Shown: positions 46,228 to 58,800, counted from the first letter of the stretch. The stretch is DNA of 64,000 nucleotides from Marsupella aquatica (GCA_973895155.1 OZ316891.1:13640001-13704000); one strand, 5' to 3'. Notes: generated by a model from the sequence alone, not told the origin. Program-made: numbers and translations.

Positions 46228-48568
46228 TCAATTGTATGGGATAGGTAGCATGGGTTTTACTGGGAGTCCAGCTTTCATTTTATAGACTGCATCAGCCACC
46301 TTGATTGCATCCTGGACAGCACTGACATTGTGGGCCCTTATGATGTTGGCCCCTCCAGCAATACCAACAACGGTAGCGGCAACAGTAGCAAAGTCCCGAT
46401 CCTTCCCTTTTGGATGTCCACACAATTTTCCTAGGAACCCTTTCCTTGAGGGACCTAATAAAATGGGTCCATTGGCTATAGCTTGGCTGCTCGTGACAGA
46501 CAACTGTTCTCGAAAAGAACGCAGCTCCCTCATTAGTTCAACATTTTGTTCAGACGATTTTGCAAAACCGATCCCTGGATCAGTTATGATTCGCCACGAT
46601 GGAATTCCGGCCAGCTCAGCATGCCGCACATGTGAGGCAAGTTCTGCAGCTACTTCAAAGCACAGATTGGAGTAACTGGTATTTGATGCGTTATTCATGA
46701 CAATCGGGTCACCTCGCATGTGCATTGCTACATACGATACCCCCAACTTCGAAACTGTTTGCCACATTTCAGGATCCAGTAGTCTGCAGTACGAAAAGCA
46801 GTTCAATCTTGATAAAAATGCGATTACAGTTTCCAATTAGAACTCTGGTGTCAGAGAAGGTGTAAGTCCGAATAAATACAACTAAATACAACAGCGATCA
46901 TAACGATAGGAACAAGAGTATCCTTCTCATGGCGAACAAGACCTCTGGTCTCGGAGTTCATTGTCAAACGCATAAGGATATAGTGGTCTCTGCTGCTGGC
47001 CAGACTTTTTTGCTTTCTCAGAAGTCTTCTTCCAAGTAAAACAAATGCACATAACAATACAATTGACTTCCAGTTTACAATTAAGGCCTACAAAATAGAA
47101 AACAATGTACATGGTGATCGTTGAAATAGAGTGATATCAAGTGGCGCTTACCCAGCTGAAACATCGTTAACGAGGTGAACTCCTCTTGAAACAGCTTCCT
47201 CGACGACCCTCGAATCAAATGTGTCTATCGAGAAACATACTTCCTTCAAATCAGGGGCGTCTGCCAACGCATCCAAAACTGGCAACAGGCGCTCCAGTTC
47301 TCTCACAGTGGTAAGCCTCTCCGCTCCAGGCCTCGTTGATTGTGCCCCGATGTCTATAAAGTCTGCTCCTTCAGAGACCATCCTTCGCACTTGTGCAAGT
47401 GCACTATCCACTTTCGTATACAATCCACCATCACTAAAGCTATCCGGAGTGAGATTCAAAATGCCCATGATGTGAGTCTTCTTCCCCCAATCCCAAAGTT
47501 TCCCACCAATTGGAGTCACTCTTCTCAGACCCTCTTTGCCCACACATTCTTCTCCACCGTTCTCTCTCCAGACCTTCAATAGTCCTCCTTGTAAGAATGG
47601 GTGAGCGCTCCAGTGTCCAGGAGGAGGACCCGCAACAGTATCCCGCCCCAGAAGGTCGACCACGGGTGCCAACACAAAGGGACGCTCTACGAGCCGTGGG
47701 TGTGGAATCTGCAGCAGGTCTGTGTTCACAGTTGACGATCCATAGAAGATTATGTCAAGATCAATAGGTCTAGGTCCATAGCGTAACCCACCTTCACTTC
47801 TACCCAGCTCTCTCTCTATGTTCTTCAGGGTACTTAGCAAAGTATGTGGATCAAGGGACGTGGTGGCTTTTATCGAAGAGTTGAGAAACACTGGTTGGTC
47901 AGTCACATAGGCAGGTGCACTCTCATAGAGACAGCCATACCCTGTCACTCGGATGCCAGCTTCTTTGAGAAGCTCCAATGCTTTGCCGAAGTTGTTCACA
48001 CGATCACCAATGTTGCCACCTAAGGCAATGACCACTTCCTCCCATTTAGGTATGATCTCCACGGCCCCCGACGACTCAGGCTTTGCAGCTCTTGCTAACC
48101 CCTGTCTGACCGTGAATGAAAGGATCAAAAGGAGATAATTTAACAAATTGCACTTTTGTGACTTGAGTAAAAGCATTAACACTCGACCGAATACCAAATT
48201 TCAAATGCCACATGAGCAGAGATGTAAGACCTACTTGCAGCACTGAAAGCAAAGAAATAATCATCTTGGCTTAAAGAGGTGGATTATTCATGACGCTACC
48301 AGTTCGTCAGGGAAAATGATTCTGGACCAAATGTCGTTCGGCATTGTATATCTTACCCGGGTGGCAATTCAGTCGAGAAAGCAGTGCTGGCGCGACAAGC
48401 AAAGTGGGGGAAGAAGTTGTGCTCCTTCCATTCTGTGACATGCTTCTGCAAAGGCGGCAACGCTATGTATGTGTCCACCATTGGCCGTGCTCCGCAAGCC
48501 TGCAATATTCGTGACAGAGACCAGATTGTCCCACGATGCCCTAACCCTATGGCTCGTCGGTGAGCCAT
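46228..48568 (-). CDS. Bifunctional HPPK-DHPS, mitochondrial folate synthesis, 3 exons
   Basis: Carries two consecutive folate steps: pyrophosphorylation of 6-hydroxymethyl-dihydropterin, then its joining to p-aminobenzoate to make dihydropteroate. Exons on the minus strand are 48357-48568, 47152-48105 and 46228-46783. Junction phases match (2/2) and the product is 573 residues. Residues 1-80 are Arg/His-rich without a long acidic run (MAHRRAIGLGHRGTIWSLSR), fitting a mitochondrial presequence. HPPK motifs are VIALGGNIGDR (about 96-105), RYGPRPIDLDIIFYG and IPHPRLVERPFVLAP. DHPS motifs are MGILNLTPDSFSDGG, GADFIDIGAQSTRPGAE, SIDTFDSRVVEEAV, NDVSAG, MHMRGDP, ITDPGIGFAKSSEQN and LLGPSRKGFLG. 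All expected catalytic blocks are present. The fused order HPPK then DHPS is the plant arrangement. Mitochondrial location is inferred from composition and family. Confidence 0.96.
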
Positions 48569-51500
48569 GACAGCCTTTCCTCACCGCGATGCCACTAAGG
48601 AGCTACTGTTGAGTCACAGATTGCTGCTTCTCATTATCTCGGAGTTCACTTCCTTTGGTCCTTTGACCAAAACCGTAGCTTTAGTCGAACATCAGGTGCG
48701 AAGGTCCTCAGGTACAACAGCATCTCTCGGCATGGGAGACATCGTTGTACCAATTCCAGTGACTTCCACACGATCGATTCCAGTCGTTCTCTCCCAATAG
48801 GCTCCAGACTCCAGTTGCTCTTTCCCACTTCAATCCCAGTCGCTTTTCCTTACTCGTACACGGAATGCTAAGTAAGGTATGTAAACATGGAATTGGTCAT
48901 GGCAAAATCATATCTCTCTCGCTCTCCTCTCTCTCTCACAGTTTCCCATAGGTATGTTTCAAGTTATGAGTGGAGCAATAAAGTTATCTCTTCCAGTTTC
49001 CCAATAATATGTGTCAAAGTTATAAATAGTAGAGCAATAAAGTTATCGGGGCCAAAACAGGGGCCAAAACCGGGGCCAGATTCCCGGGGCGCTTTTTGGT
49101 GTGTTTCGTCAAACTCTCCCAAAGTTCCCCAGCAGCACGTTAGTTGAGCTTTGAGCAAATAAGCAGGTGAGTGCAGGGCTTCATCTCGGGAAGCACCTCA
49201 GGGTGGAGTTCAGCAGCGAGCTATGCAGCTCAGCAGCGAGCTATGCAGCTCAGCAGCAATGGAATTCACAACGGAGCCTCAATAGCTCGCACCAATGGAG
49301 CTCAACAGATGGAGCTCAGCAGCGCAGCCATGGAGGGGAGGAAAGTTGATGCTTGGGCAGCTATGGAGGGGAAACATCGGGCCTGGGCATTAATGCTCAG
49401 GCACAGGCCCCTCTCACTCTAAGTCGCCCCCCATTTCGCCCCCAGTACTCCCATTTCGCCCCCTTTCGCCCCCGAGTACTTCACTGCATTTTATTGAGAT
49501 TCACTGGTGAAAGGGTGTGTTATTAAAAGTTGGGTCATATTTTCAGTGTGACCGTTGAATTAAAAAATAGCACTAGAGAGGTCGCTCAAAAGAGAGTATG
49601 TGTCTGAGCTCCGAGGAGCACTTTTTCTAATGTGTTCGCCGACCTCAGGCAAAATTCAAAAACAATCTATTGTTTTCCAGACTTCAGACTGGGATTTGAG
49701 ACCGAAGCAGAGATGTCATTCAGAAGAGCATGTGTTTGAGCTCCAAGGATTACCCTTTTAAAAATGTGTTTGCAGACTTCAGACATAGTTCAGAAAAACT
49801 CTCCTGTGTTTTGCAAGGCTTCGGAATAGTGTTTGGAGACGGCGGTAGAGAGGTCATTCAGAAGAGAATACGTCTTTGAGACCCACGAACCATTTGATTT
49901 CCTGTGTTCGCAGACTTCCGACTAAGTTTAGAGCATCTTGCCTCAATAAGGTTTTGTTGGCATGGTGAAAAAACAGTGGCGGTGTGCAAGGGCAGGATTC
50001 GTGGGTTATCTATTTGTTCAATCATGAAGCACATTTGATGGGATCTGAAGGAGGGAGCTTTTGAGTTTGACACCATTTGAACAATTTCAGAAGCAAGCAA
50101 AATTAAATCACCGAGGTCCGCCTTCCAGCCCGGAACGCTTCTACTGTTTCTAACTTCTTTCAGGGGGCTTCACCCTAAGTCTTTGCCAAGCGTTTCGGCC
50201 AAGGTGACTAGCGTGTATAATTTTCTAAATGCAAGACACAATCTACGAAACTCTGTACTTGACTATGATCCAGGTCGGTAAACGCAGTAATTGATTGCCT
50301 TGTCCCCCAGTTTTCTTTCGTGTGATTTGAAGGTTTATGGAAACGTTATACAGGAAAATCTCGATGGGTGAGTTTCTAGATATGTGCAACACATAATAGA
50401 ACAATGATAATGCTCTCACAAAACATTCTGGATGGACATCAAAATGGGGAGAATGTCCTCTGCAAAGTTGACTAATGTCATAAAACGATGTCAAGCGTAG
50501 CTTCACGATTACTATAAACAAGTTTGAATTGTTGTTGTGGGATGGTCCAACTACACAGTTCTAGGAGAACTTTTCTAGACAAGAGGATCCTGAATGTCAT
50601 CATCATCACTTCTGGCTTATTTGCATCTGAAAGCAACCCTACAATGTCTCGCTTATTGGCATCTGAAAGAGTCCCTGCAATATTCAACAGTGAAAAGGGT
50701 CAGATGTGTCCCATCGCATGACGGAACCGGAGAGAAAACGCGCGATTGTCAATCTCTTTCAATTGTCGGCTTTCTTCGTTCCTAAATGCGACACTCTCAA
50801 CATGTTTCACGAACCACCATTCCAATTCCCAATGGCAACTTTCGACAGGGAAGAAATAGATATCATCCCCTGTAGCAGATTGCAAAGTTGTTCCACATGG
50901 GACCAGTTTCGGGTCAGTTATCACACGTCGCCCTCCTCTTCAATACGACAGTACAGGACAGGACAGAACAAAGATAACAGAACAATTCTTCTGAACAGCT
51001 AGAGCAAACAACTGCGTACTTCACTAACAACTTGATTTTCAAGATTCCCGACAGGTCTGAGACACACAAAGCAGTTGTATCCCATTTGATAGCATAAGAG
51101 GGAAGGGAGAAAATGACCCTTTAAGGCTGGAAGACAGATTATTTCCAAACGGTGCGACAACCACGTGTATATAGATGGAGATAAAGAGATGCCGCGAACA
51201 AGAGTAATTTGATAACGTTTCCACCTTCTACAATATGCTTGGGAACGAGCTCAGGCTAGATACAATCAGGGAAAACGCTTCTCTGTTTGTCAGACTCTTC
51301 ACTCCGTACATCCGGCGGACAGATTGCTCTGCTTTGAAACATCGGACAAAAGAGAATTGAAATTCTACAATAGCCTTGCTAAAATCCACTTACACCATGT
51401 GGATAGACGCAACGGTTTTGCGTCAGACAAAACAAAAAAACATGTCAACACCAACACCAATAGGGCCGAACTCAATGATTGGACAAAGGAGGACTAATCA

Positions 51501-51886
51501 AGGGACACGACATTTTCTGATGTGAAAATTCAAGAGCAGTGATGCATTATTGCTTCAAGAACTTTTTACATTCCTCAAGAGCCGATCAAACATAACTCCG
51601 CTATTAACAATTCCTAACTCTTGGTTGTATTTGAAGCAACTTAGATACGACCTAAAGAGACAAATACTTGGTGCATTTCTGAACGGGAGAAAGATCAGAG
51701 AAATTTGTCTTCAGCCTTAGAAATTTGAAGAACTAAGATATCAAAGCCAGATTGCAGCTCCTCAATGAGCTAAAACGGGCATCATCAGCTCACCATCTGC
51801 ACGAGAATCACTGAACCAGCCTGGTCGGCTAGCATCTCGAATCTCCTCCATCAGCATGATCCCCGTTGATAACAGAATGCCCGCTG
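48569..51886. other. Intergenic region with short repeats
   Basis: 49211-49270 repeats a 20-base unit CAGCAGCGAGCTATGCAGCT. 49425-49475 repeats TTTCGCCCCC. Around 49560-49920 the theme (C/G)AGAGAGGTC(G/A)(C/T)TCA(A/G)AAGAG(A/C)...TTGAG(C/A) recurs about three times at 140-base spacing. TCCCAATAATATGTGTCAAAG and TTCCCATAGGTATGTTTCAAG form another pair near 48940-49020. Frames at 50700-51002 on both strands are unrecognised. Confidence 0.6.
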
Positions 51887-52171
51887 TCAGTGAGGGTGGT
51901 GGTGTGGGGGCCCGGGCCCGTAGCCAGGAGGGCGGCGATCATAACCGAAACAATTTCCTAAACCACAGAAACAGTTGCAAATCTCCTGAAAAGCATAACC
52001 AATGTAGCAAAGAAGGTTACAAGGGCAGCAGAGACAATCAGCAATGGGATTGCCGTATCCTCCTCCAGGACCTCCAGGACCTCCAGGCCCCCACCCTCCC
52101 GGCCCGCCGGGATGGCCGCCCGGTCCTGGATGGTGCCTCGGCGGACCTCCGCAGCAAAAGTCGAGACACAT
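51887..52171 (-). CDS. Small Cys-rich protein with Gly/Pro/His-rich low-complexity arms, 94 residues
   Basis: The ATG at 52171 opens MCLDFCCGGPPRHHPGPGGH, followed by a Gly/Pro/Trp linker of PGGPGG type. A Cys-dense core comes next: DCLCCPCNLLCYIGYAFQEI then CNCFCGLGNCFGYDRR. The C-terminus is Pro/Gly/His-rich, ending PPHHHPH. Of 94 residues 14 are Cys, arranged as CC and CxC/CxxC pairs around a hydrophobic stretch LLCYIGYAF. There is no signal peptide. The pattern could fit palmitoylated membrane attachment or metal binding, and it recalls the general style of plant CYSTM-type stress proteins without matching that motif. I do not recognise the family. Codon use is consistent with coding. The frame is open further upstream (to 52243) over a CGCCT repeat, but without an ATG. 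Confidence 0.65.
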   Translation of the reverse strand: MCLDFCCGGPPRHHPGPGGHPGGPGGWGPGGPGGPGGGYGNPIADCLCCPCNLLCYIGYAFQEICNCFCGLGNCFGYDRRPPGYGPGPPHHHPH

Positions 52172-52200
52172 GCTTGCTGTTTTCCTTCCTTGTCCTCTCT

Positions 52201-52230
52201 CGCCTCGCCTCGCCTCGCCTCGACTCGCCT
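52201..52230 (+). repeat. CGCCT pentamer microsatellite, six units
   Basis: Six CGCCT-type units, the fifth changed to CGACT, lie about 30 bases upstream of the ATG of the Cys-rich gene, in its likely 5' leader. Confidence 0.9.
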
Positions 52231-52761
52231 CAGCTAACAGCAATCAAATCAGGTCACCAGAGCAATCGATGCTGCAAATCGTCCACGAGAGCTACAGATC
52301 AGGTCACTAACATTCGGAACCGCAGAAGTTAACCAGCCCTATCACAAAACCTGCTGCTCGCCTCGACGACCTCGAGAGGTGAGTGATGAGGTGAGTGATA
52401 TATCTGCAACGTCAGTGGACGAATCGAACAGACACAAACCCAGCGTTAGTTCAACAGGGAAGTCTAATTACGCACATATGACCGGGCATTTCACTGTGTG
52501 AAGTGTCGTGGGCAAGGAAGGTCACGCGCGTCCCACCAGTCCAGAACTTTCACAACTTTCAGAGCTTTCAGAGCAAACTACTGTACAGTGCGTACGCATA
52601 GACGAGGCTGAAGTCCGGATTTGCGCTGGCGATGGCTGGTTCGATGATTTGCTCGTCAGCATGAGGCGCACTGCAGCGCGTGCCGTTTGCATGAATTCTG
52701 CAAGCTTCCCACGTGGCAGCTGGAGCGCGAATGCAATTACACTAGGGCTTCTGAAAGTATG

Positions 52762-52806
52762 AGTACTCCCATAGCTAGTACTCCCATAGCTAGTACTCCC
52801 ATAGCT
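52762..52806 (+). repeat. 15-base tandem repeat, three copies
   Basis: AGTACTCCCATAGCT is repeated three times without change. Confidence 0.95.
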
Positions 52807-52825
52807 CAAGTACTATGGAAACTAG

Positions 52826-53199
52826 TGTAAATGTTATGGGAGCTGAGCTAACAACAATGCAATTACACTAGGGGTGTATGAACGACTCCATTAACAAGAT
52901 AAGACTCTCTCATAACTCAAGTATTAGGGGGACTCTTGTAAAAGTGATAGGAGTTGATCTTGGGGCTACTGTAAGGAATGCTCAGAGCAGGCTCAACACT
53001 TGCTCCATGACTTGTAAATGTTATGAGAGCTGAGCTAACAACAATGCAATTACACTAGGGCGTATGAAAGACTGCATTAACAAGATAAGACTCTCTCATA
53101 ACTCAAGTATTAGGGGAACTCTTGTAAAAGTTATAAGAGTCGATCGTTGGCTACCCAAAGAATGCTCACAGCAGGCTCAACACTTACTCCGTGACTTTC
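52826..53199 (+). repeat. 187-base tandem duplication
   Basis: Copies start TGTAAATGTTATG(G/A)GAGCTG at 52826 and 53013 and share ACAACAATGCAATTACACTA, AACAAGATAAGACTCTCTCA, AACTCAAGTATTAGGGG and CAGGCTCAACACTT. A stub of the same theme (ATGCAATTACACTAGGGCTT) is just upstream at 52731. Confidence 0.92.
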
Positions 53200-54517
53200 C
53201 CGTAACATTATATGATACTGGAAATATGGAAATCCGGAAATCCAGGACTGGAACTCCAGAAAACCACGACTGAAGGCACATGGGATTTGCTCCTGACGAG
53301 GTGATGGCTGCTGTATTTGAAGCAATGGCTGATCAAGAATAGAGGAAAAAATATATGTGCTATGAGACACGTGAGGACATAAATCCTGCCTTGGGGCAGG
53401 TCAGTGCTACCTCCCCCATTTTTAAAATTCCATAATTGGGTCCCATGACCAGAGTTATGAGATATACTGGCACGAATCCGTAACTTTCACGCTTAGAGAC
53501 ACCCCACTAGAGTCTTGAGCTCAATTTGGGAGGGAAAAAATGGCACAGATGCATCCTTCACACTTCCTTAGAGAAAAAGATGGGATGGCCCCTCCAGGGA
53601 AACAAACCCTTGATGAGGTCCCTTTGTTTGAAGTGGACTCCCTGGGGCCCTCAGACCCTGCAGCCCATGCACATTCCCTACCACCTAGCCTCTTTCACCC
53701 CTGCACAGTTACATAGTCAACCAGAATATTACCCTGTAGCCACGTTGTCCTTTCAAGTCTATATTTAAAGGTTTTATTTTTTCCTAAAATGGTGAATGTC
53801 ACCTGGTACACTGAAGTTGAAGATCCTAAGAATTTGCTTTGTACTATTTTTTAGATGAATATTTTACCATGCTATCTTCCTAGATTTAGGGAAGGTGGGA
53901 AATAAACAACAAAATTCTGACTAATTTAACCAAAATGGTTTATACATTTTTAGTGGGGTTGTAGAGTAGAATTTGCACAAAAGCTGATCAAAAAAAATGA
54001 GGGAAGGGCAAGTTTGAGACACCCTTAGTATTAGTACCATGGCGTCTCTTCGGGTCAGAATATCCACTAGGGAATATTGACCTAGGGGGTTTTGGTTTGA
54101 GATATATACCCTAAACTTCTTTAGGCCCAATAACACCAACAAAGTCAGCCTAAGGCTGAAAGTGGATCAGCCTCAACCACCTACACATGGACAAGGAAGA
54201 AACCAAAACCTAATCTTGTACAAAAAGGTGAACAGTCCCATCACAACCATGATGTCTACTTACTGCCCTGCCTAGTAGATGACCCCAAGCCTGGCAATAC
54301 CTAATCTCAAACAGCAACTCTGCTACCACTGTCGGAATATTTGTATGGTGGCTCACTTTGTCATTGCAGTGATTTCAATCAATGTGTGGCTCAAGCTCCT
54401 AACCTTCCGCACAGTTATCATACGTTTCAAAATAATGTGAATGGTCACAACAACTCCATGGAGAATGAGATGCAAAAAACCCGGTAGAATTAGCTCGAAC
54501 CATGTGATGACATCTCT
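53200..54517. other. Gene-free stretch
   Basis: Short unrecognised frames only. 53700-53990 resembles 36190-36540 in its order of phrases (TACA...AGTCAACCAG...TA(C/T)C(C/A)TG(T/C)AG(C/C)CA; TTTTCC; GTCACCTGGT; GACACCCTTAGT/GAGACAACTTACT), suggesting another dispersed repeat pair. Confidence 0.45.
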
Positions 54518-54580
54518 CAATCGAGATGCTGCTGACTATCTTGTGCATGACAATCGAGATGCTGCTGACTATCTTGTGAA
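54518..54580 (+). repeat. 33-base tandem duplication
   Basis: CAATCGAGATGCTGCTGACT followed by ATCTTGTG(C/A)ATGA occurs at 54518 and 54551. Confidence 0.9.
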
Positions 54581-54670
54581 TGAGAAGAAGGAAAACGGGG
54601 TTGCATTTTTGTGAGCAAATGGCAGTATCAATTTCCCAAAGAACAAGCATTCGCTGCCTAAACTAGGTGC

Positions 54671-54778
54671 ACCCCATACTTCAACCACAATTATAGAGCT
54701 TTCCAGACCCCATACTTAAACCACAATTATAGAGCTTTCCAGACCCCATACTTAAACCACAATTATAGAGCTTTCCAG
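54671..54778 (+). repeat. 36-base tandem repeat, exactly three copies
   Basis: Units at 54671, 54707 and 54743 start ACCCCATACTT(C/A)AACCACAA and end AGAGCTTTCCAG. The only difference seen is one C/A in the first copy. Confidence 0.95.
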
Positions 54779-55769
54779 TTTCCACCAATCTTTGTCACCA
54801 ATTTTAACATTTCTCTTGTCAACGTGAAAGCACCACTGTCCATCATCAGACATGGATCGACTTGGTTTCACCATTAAATTTATTTATTTTTGCTGAAATC
54901 ATGGAGGAGACTGGCATAGTAAAGAAAGGGAGTGACTCGAAACTGGAAAGAAGAAGTGAACGGAATGTGCAAAAAGGGATAACTCTTAGACACTTTCCCC
55001 TGGGCAATTGTGGTTTCAAGACACAAGGCAGAAGGACCTACCATGAAGAGATGGGTTACCAAGGGAGATTTGTGTAAGGAATGAGGTTTATGCTCTGAAC
55101 TTGTTGCTGACGATGGAGTTCATGTACACTACTCCGTTGGTACAGCATGTAGAGTAGATTGAAAGCTGTGACAGGGACGCAATGTGAGCTTCATGTCTAT
55201 TCTTCGGAGAAATAGTGTGAATCCTCGCCACTTCCCACTGTGACTCAGCTGTTAGTTGATGGGTGAATGAACGCAGCTGACTCCAGTAGAGAGGTGGGAC
55301 AAGGCTGCCAGAAAGATGTATCAGAGATAAATCTATATGTTACCCTAGTTGTGGTGCCACGCGGTACACAAAATACCAAAACTTAACATGCAATATATCT
55401 AACTTTAAAAGTTAAGATCCTTGAAAGAAGACGTTGCGTGTCTTTTTCTATAGAATGACCCTACACAGAAGACTCCACGGGCCAGTAACGTGAACGACAT
55501 GCTCAAACCAGAAGTAGGACGATTCCTTGGAACACCAACCCTCTGATGGAAGCAGTCCTCTTACGGAGAGGTATTCCTGGCTTCCAGTTGCGCAGTCGAT
55601 AGTTCCGGAAGAAGAACAGGTTCAAATCTGTTCAAATGACTCCCTAATTAGCTAGGCAGGCTCATATTTCTTACAACGCATGAACACGATTTAGTGTATA
55701 CTCAATACGAGCATCAGATCATTACACATACATTCTGGCAGATATTCAGACTCTTGGTGAAATAAACAA
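54779..55769. other. Gene-free stretch, 3' flank of the transporter gene
   Basis: Unrecognised short frames (72 codons at most). GTTCAAATCTGTTCAAATG near 55619 is not part of a tRNA. Confidence 0.5.
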
Positions 55770-58700
55770 TCAAGGTAAGCTTTGAATGCCAAGGCTACTT
55801 TCTTTTTGAGATAAGGTGGTTACAACCAGCTGGATGTTCTCTTCTGGCTGCTTAGGTACTAAAATATCCTCCTCGGGGTCTGTATTTGGGAGTAAGAATA
55901 CCAGAAAGATTGGAACAAGTCTAAAGATATTTCTAATGGTAACAGCCAGCCAAAGGTTGTCAAAGTTATCCCGGGTCACTTTGGTTATCGCTAATAGAGC
56001 TGCTCCTAACCATGATGCAGTTAGCATGCCAACATTATCAACTGACATTAGAAATGAAAAGAAGGTTCCCTCAATACCGGGAGGACACAGCTTGGCTGCA
56101 AGAATAAGTAGAGGCATCCACTTGAGCCGACTGAGAGCCTGCGTCATACCCTCGTCTCCGATCACAAACACATGATCAGGAATATGCAATGTATGATTGA
56201 ACCTCGTCACAAGAATGAAGTCCAGCATACCAAAGAGAGCCACCAAAACCTGTACCCAGAAGAGAATCCAGCGAAAGGAGACTCTCTTGAGCTTCTTGTG
56301 ATAAAAATACACTGCTGCAAGGGTGCCTATCGACCCCGTTGCATATATTGCACCGATAAATTCCTGGACATACGCATGAACCAACTACACAGTTACAAAG
56401 ATATTATACACTTCTAAAGCTCACGAGTGGAGAGAGAACTTCCCTACGAACCTGTGCAAAGCAAAATACAATCTTACAGTCCAGTAGTCTTAACCTAAGT
56501 CAAGGCGGAGACTTATGAATCCGTCTTTCCTGCAAAACTCCTCGCAATATGCTGTGAATAATTAGCCTTTAATGGCAATCTTTGTCTGGAAATCGGTGGC
56601 CACGCCATGGCTACCTGTGAGTTTAACTTTTGGGACAGGAGAGCAAACAATTCGTCCAATTGGACTCAGCAGAGGAATTGTTCTTAGAAAAGAATAAAAG
56701 TTTAACAAAATATCTTCAATTCTGATCTAGAGATCAAGTAGGGGCAAGGCTTGCGGCTCGCCATGTTAAACTCTTAAGAGTTGAAATGGGACACTGGCAG
56801 TTCGTTTGTACTCATCCTTCACCCACGATCCTAAAAGCGCACACGGTTTAGGGTCTATAAACAATTCCAACAACCCAAGGTTTCTACAAATATGCGTATT
56901 ACAAGGTGCAACTGAGTCGCAATAGGTTCGAGGCACGGAACAGCTAATGAATCAGAGACGTACCTCAGAAAAAGCTGGACCGTCTCTGGCAATTGTGTAC
57001 CAGTAGAATTTGCCTTCAGATATATCAGGATTTATAGCTAAAGACAAGTACATGTACAATGTTGGCTTCCACACCCGTGTCTGCTTTAGAGTCGACCACA
57101 GTTGTTCTAATACGGTCCATAATTGCTTACCTAACTGTTCCACAGGTTATTGCAGCATAGGTTAGTTGCAAGGTAGGAGCAAACTCAAATACAAGTAACA
57201 GGATGGCCACTGATGATGTCTCAACTTTAGCAAGCACCAGAGGAAACATACCTGTGAGACGTGCCACTTCTTTGAATCACGCTCTTCATGCAATACGAAC
57301 CCGAGGATGAGTAAGAGGGAAGCAGGAAGCACCATCAAGCCAAGTGCTCCCTGCAAGAAACGGCCAGCACCCATCCCTTTTCAAAAACGGAGATGAAGGA
57401 AAGCCCAATCTGTAACCTTGATCTTAACAACAAGGAGAGCTGTGTTTGATCCTAATCTCAAAGCTCCTTTTCATGCAATGCCTATAGAATGAGATTCACT
57501 GCTGGTACATACGCTCACTTCGTGTGGCATATGTACCGAAGAACAACAAAATGCCCTGATCTGAATAGTTCATACAAGCCTCACCAAATTTACCCCAGAA
57601 TTACAATACCAAATCTGATCTCCAGTGGCTCTCTGCAAGATTAGGACAGGTCCAAGGACCGAGAAAAGTTGCTGAAGTCCAAAGAAATATAAAGGAAGGT
57701 CGCTTTTAGAGTGTAGCAGATTTAAAACCTGTGAACCGAGCTTATCAACTGAGAGGCCACTGAATGCATATCCGACCAAGGACCCCACGGATAACGATAC
57801 CGCACAAAGGCTTTGGATGTCAGCAGCTACACTGGGCTTCTCACGGCTCTTTCTAGCAACCTCTGCATCTATTGTTGCATCAGATAGAGCTGCACAAGCT
57901 GAAAGAAGAACTAATGTCCCGACAGCCATAGGAACCCATAGCTTCCCACCAGTGACGAGCACCGTAGTACCAACAATGGTGAGCACTCCTGCATCATCAC
58001 AATGAACACAAAATTTCTTTTTGAAAGAGCTCAATAACGCAGTCCCTTCATCCAAAAACCTTATGATTTTAGAGCCCCTAAAATGACCATTGATGTACAG
58101 AGGACTCGGGCGCTGCAAACTGACAACATTTCAGTACTTCGACACACCTACGGCAGAGCTATCTTGTGGTATCAAATTAGAGTTGCCCGCATATGAAATA
58201 CACCGAAAATCACTTCCAACACTTTACAACGACAGGCTGAATCCAAGATTGAGTCCGTCCTCCTCATCCTTGTGGTTATAATTCTCGAGCGCAATCAGCA
58301 AATCCACGATTCAACCCTTCTCGTACAAGACAGTCTTACGAAACCCGACGCGATCTAACGCCGATGCTAGCAATCTTGGAAGTACTGTAGTGTGGCATGG
58401 ACACTTCAAAACTCCCAGAATCTGCTGCTCGAAAATGGCCTAGGCATTTTGATGCGATGATCTCACCTGTGATCAAGAAGTATGGGCGACGGTGGTATCC
58501 GGCAATGGGAAGTATGTCAGTCATAAGGCCCCATACAGGCTTGACGTCCCACGGAATTGCCGAGAATCCCCTGTATAACTGCACTGCAGAAGGTTGAGCA
58601 AGCTCGACATCTTTCCAATAATAGTCTACCACGACTGAGTTTATAGCCCCTCCAATGCCTTGACCAAATCCGTAAACCACCATAATTCCAAAAACGAAGC

Positions 58701-58800
58701 TGCCATTCAGCTCCCTGTTCAACATCCATATCCATGAGGCCGCCCATCTGAGAGCCCACCAACCCCTCTGATAATCCCCGGTCGCCGAGATTTTCTGCAT
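55770..58800 (-). CDS. Folate-biopterin transporter (FBT) family carrier, 5 exons
   Basis: A multi-spanning carrier of the FBT/BT1 branch of the major facilitator group, expected to move folates, pterins or related anions. Exons on the minus strand are 58467-58800, 57729-57988, 57252-57350, 56964-57134 and 55770-56363. All are GT-AG and in phase, giving 485 residues. Family blocks run in order: SFVFGIMVVYGFGQGIGGAI, DYYWKDVELAQPSAVQ, IPWDVKPVWGLMTDILPI, GYHRRPYFLITG, LSDATIDAEVARKS, PSVAADIQSLCAVS, RVWKPTLYMYLSLAINPDIS, EGKFYWYTIARDGPAFSE, RLKWMPLLILAAKLCPPGIE, GTFFSFLMSVDN and NLWLAVTIRN. This resembles the plant FBT8-like clade, whose substrate is unproven. The start is tentative: 58800 is the most upstream in-frame ATG; an upstream in-frame TTG frame reaches 58863 and another 5' exon is possible. 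It lies on the same strand as HPPK-DHPS. Confidence 0.92.

Noticed and set aside
50700-51002. Opposed frames of 74 and 98 codons
   Set aside because: Neither gives a known domain, and with frames on both strands neither is favoured.
55555-55645. tRNA-like GGTTCAAATC box
   Set aside because: No A box or cloverleaf pairing could be built upstream.
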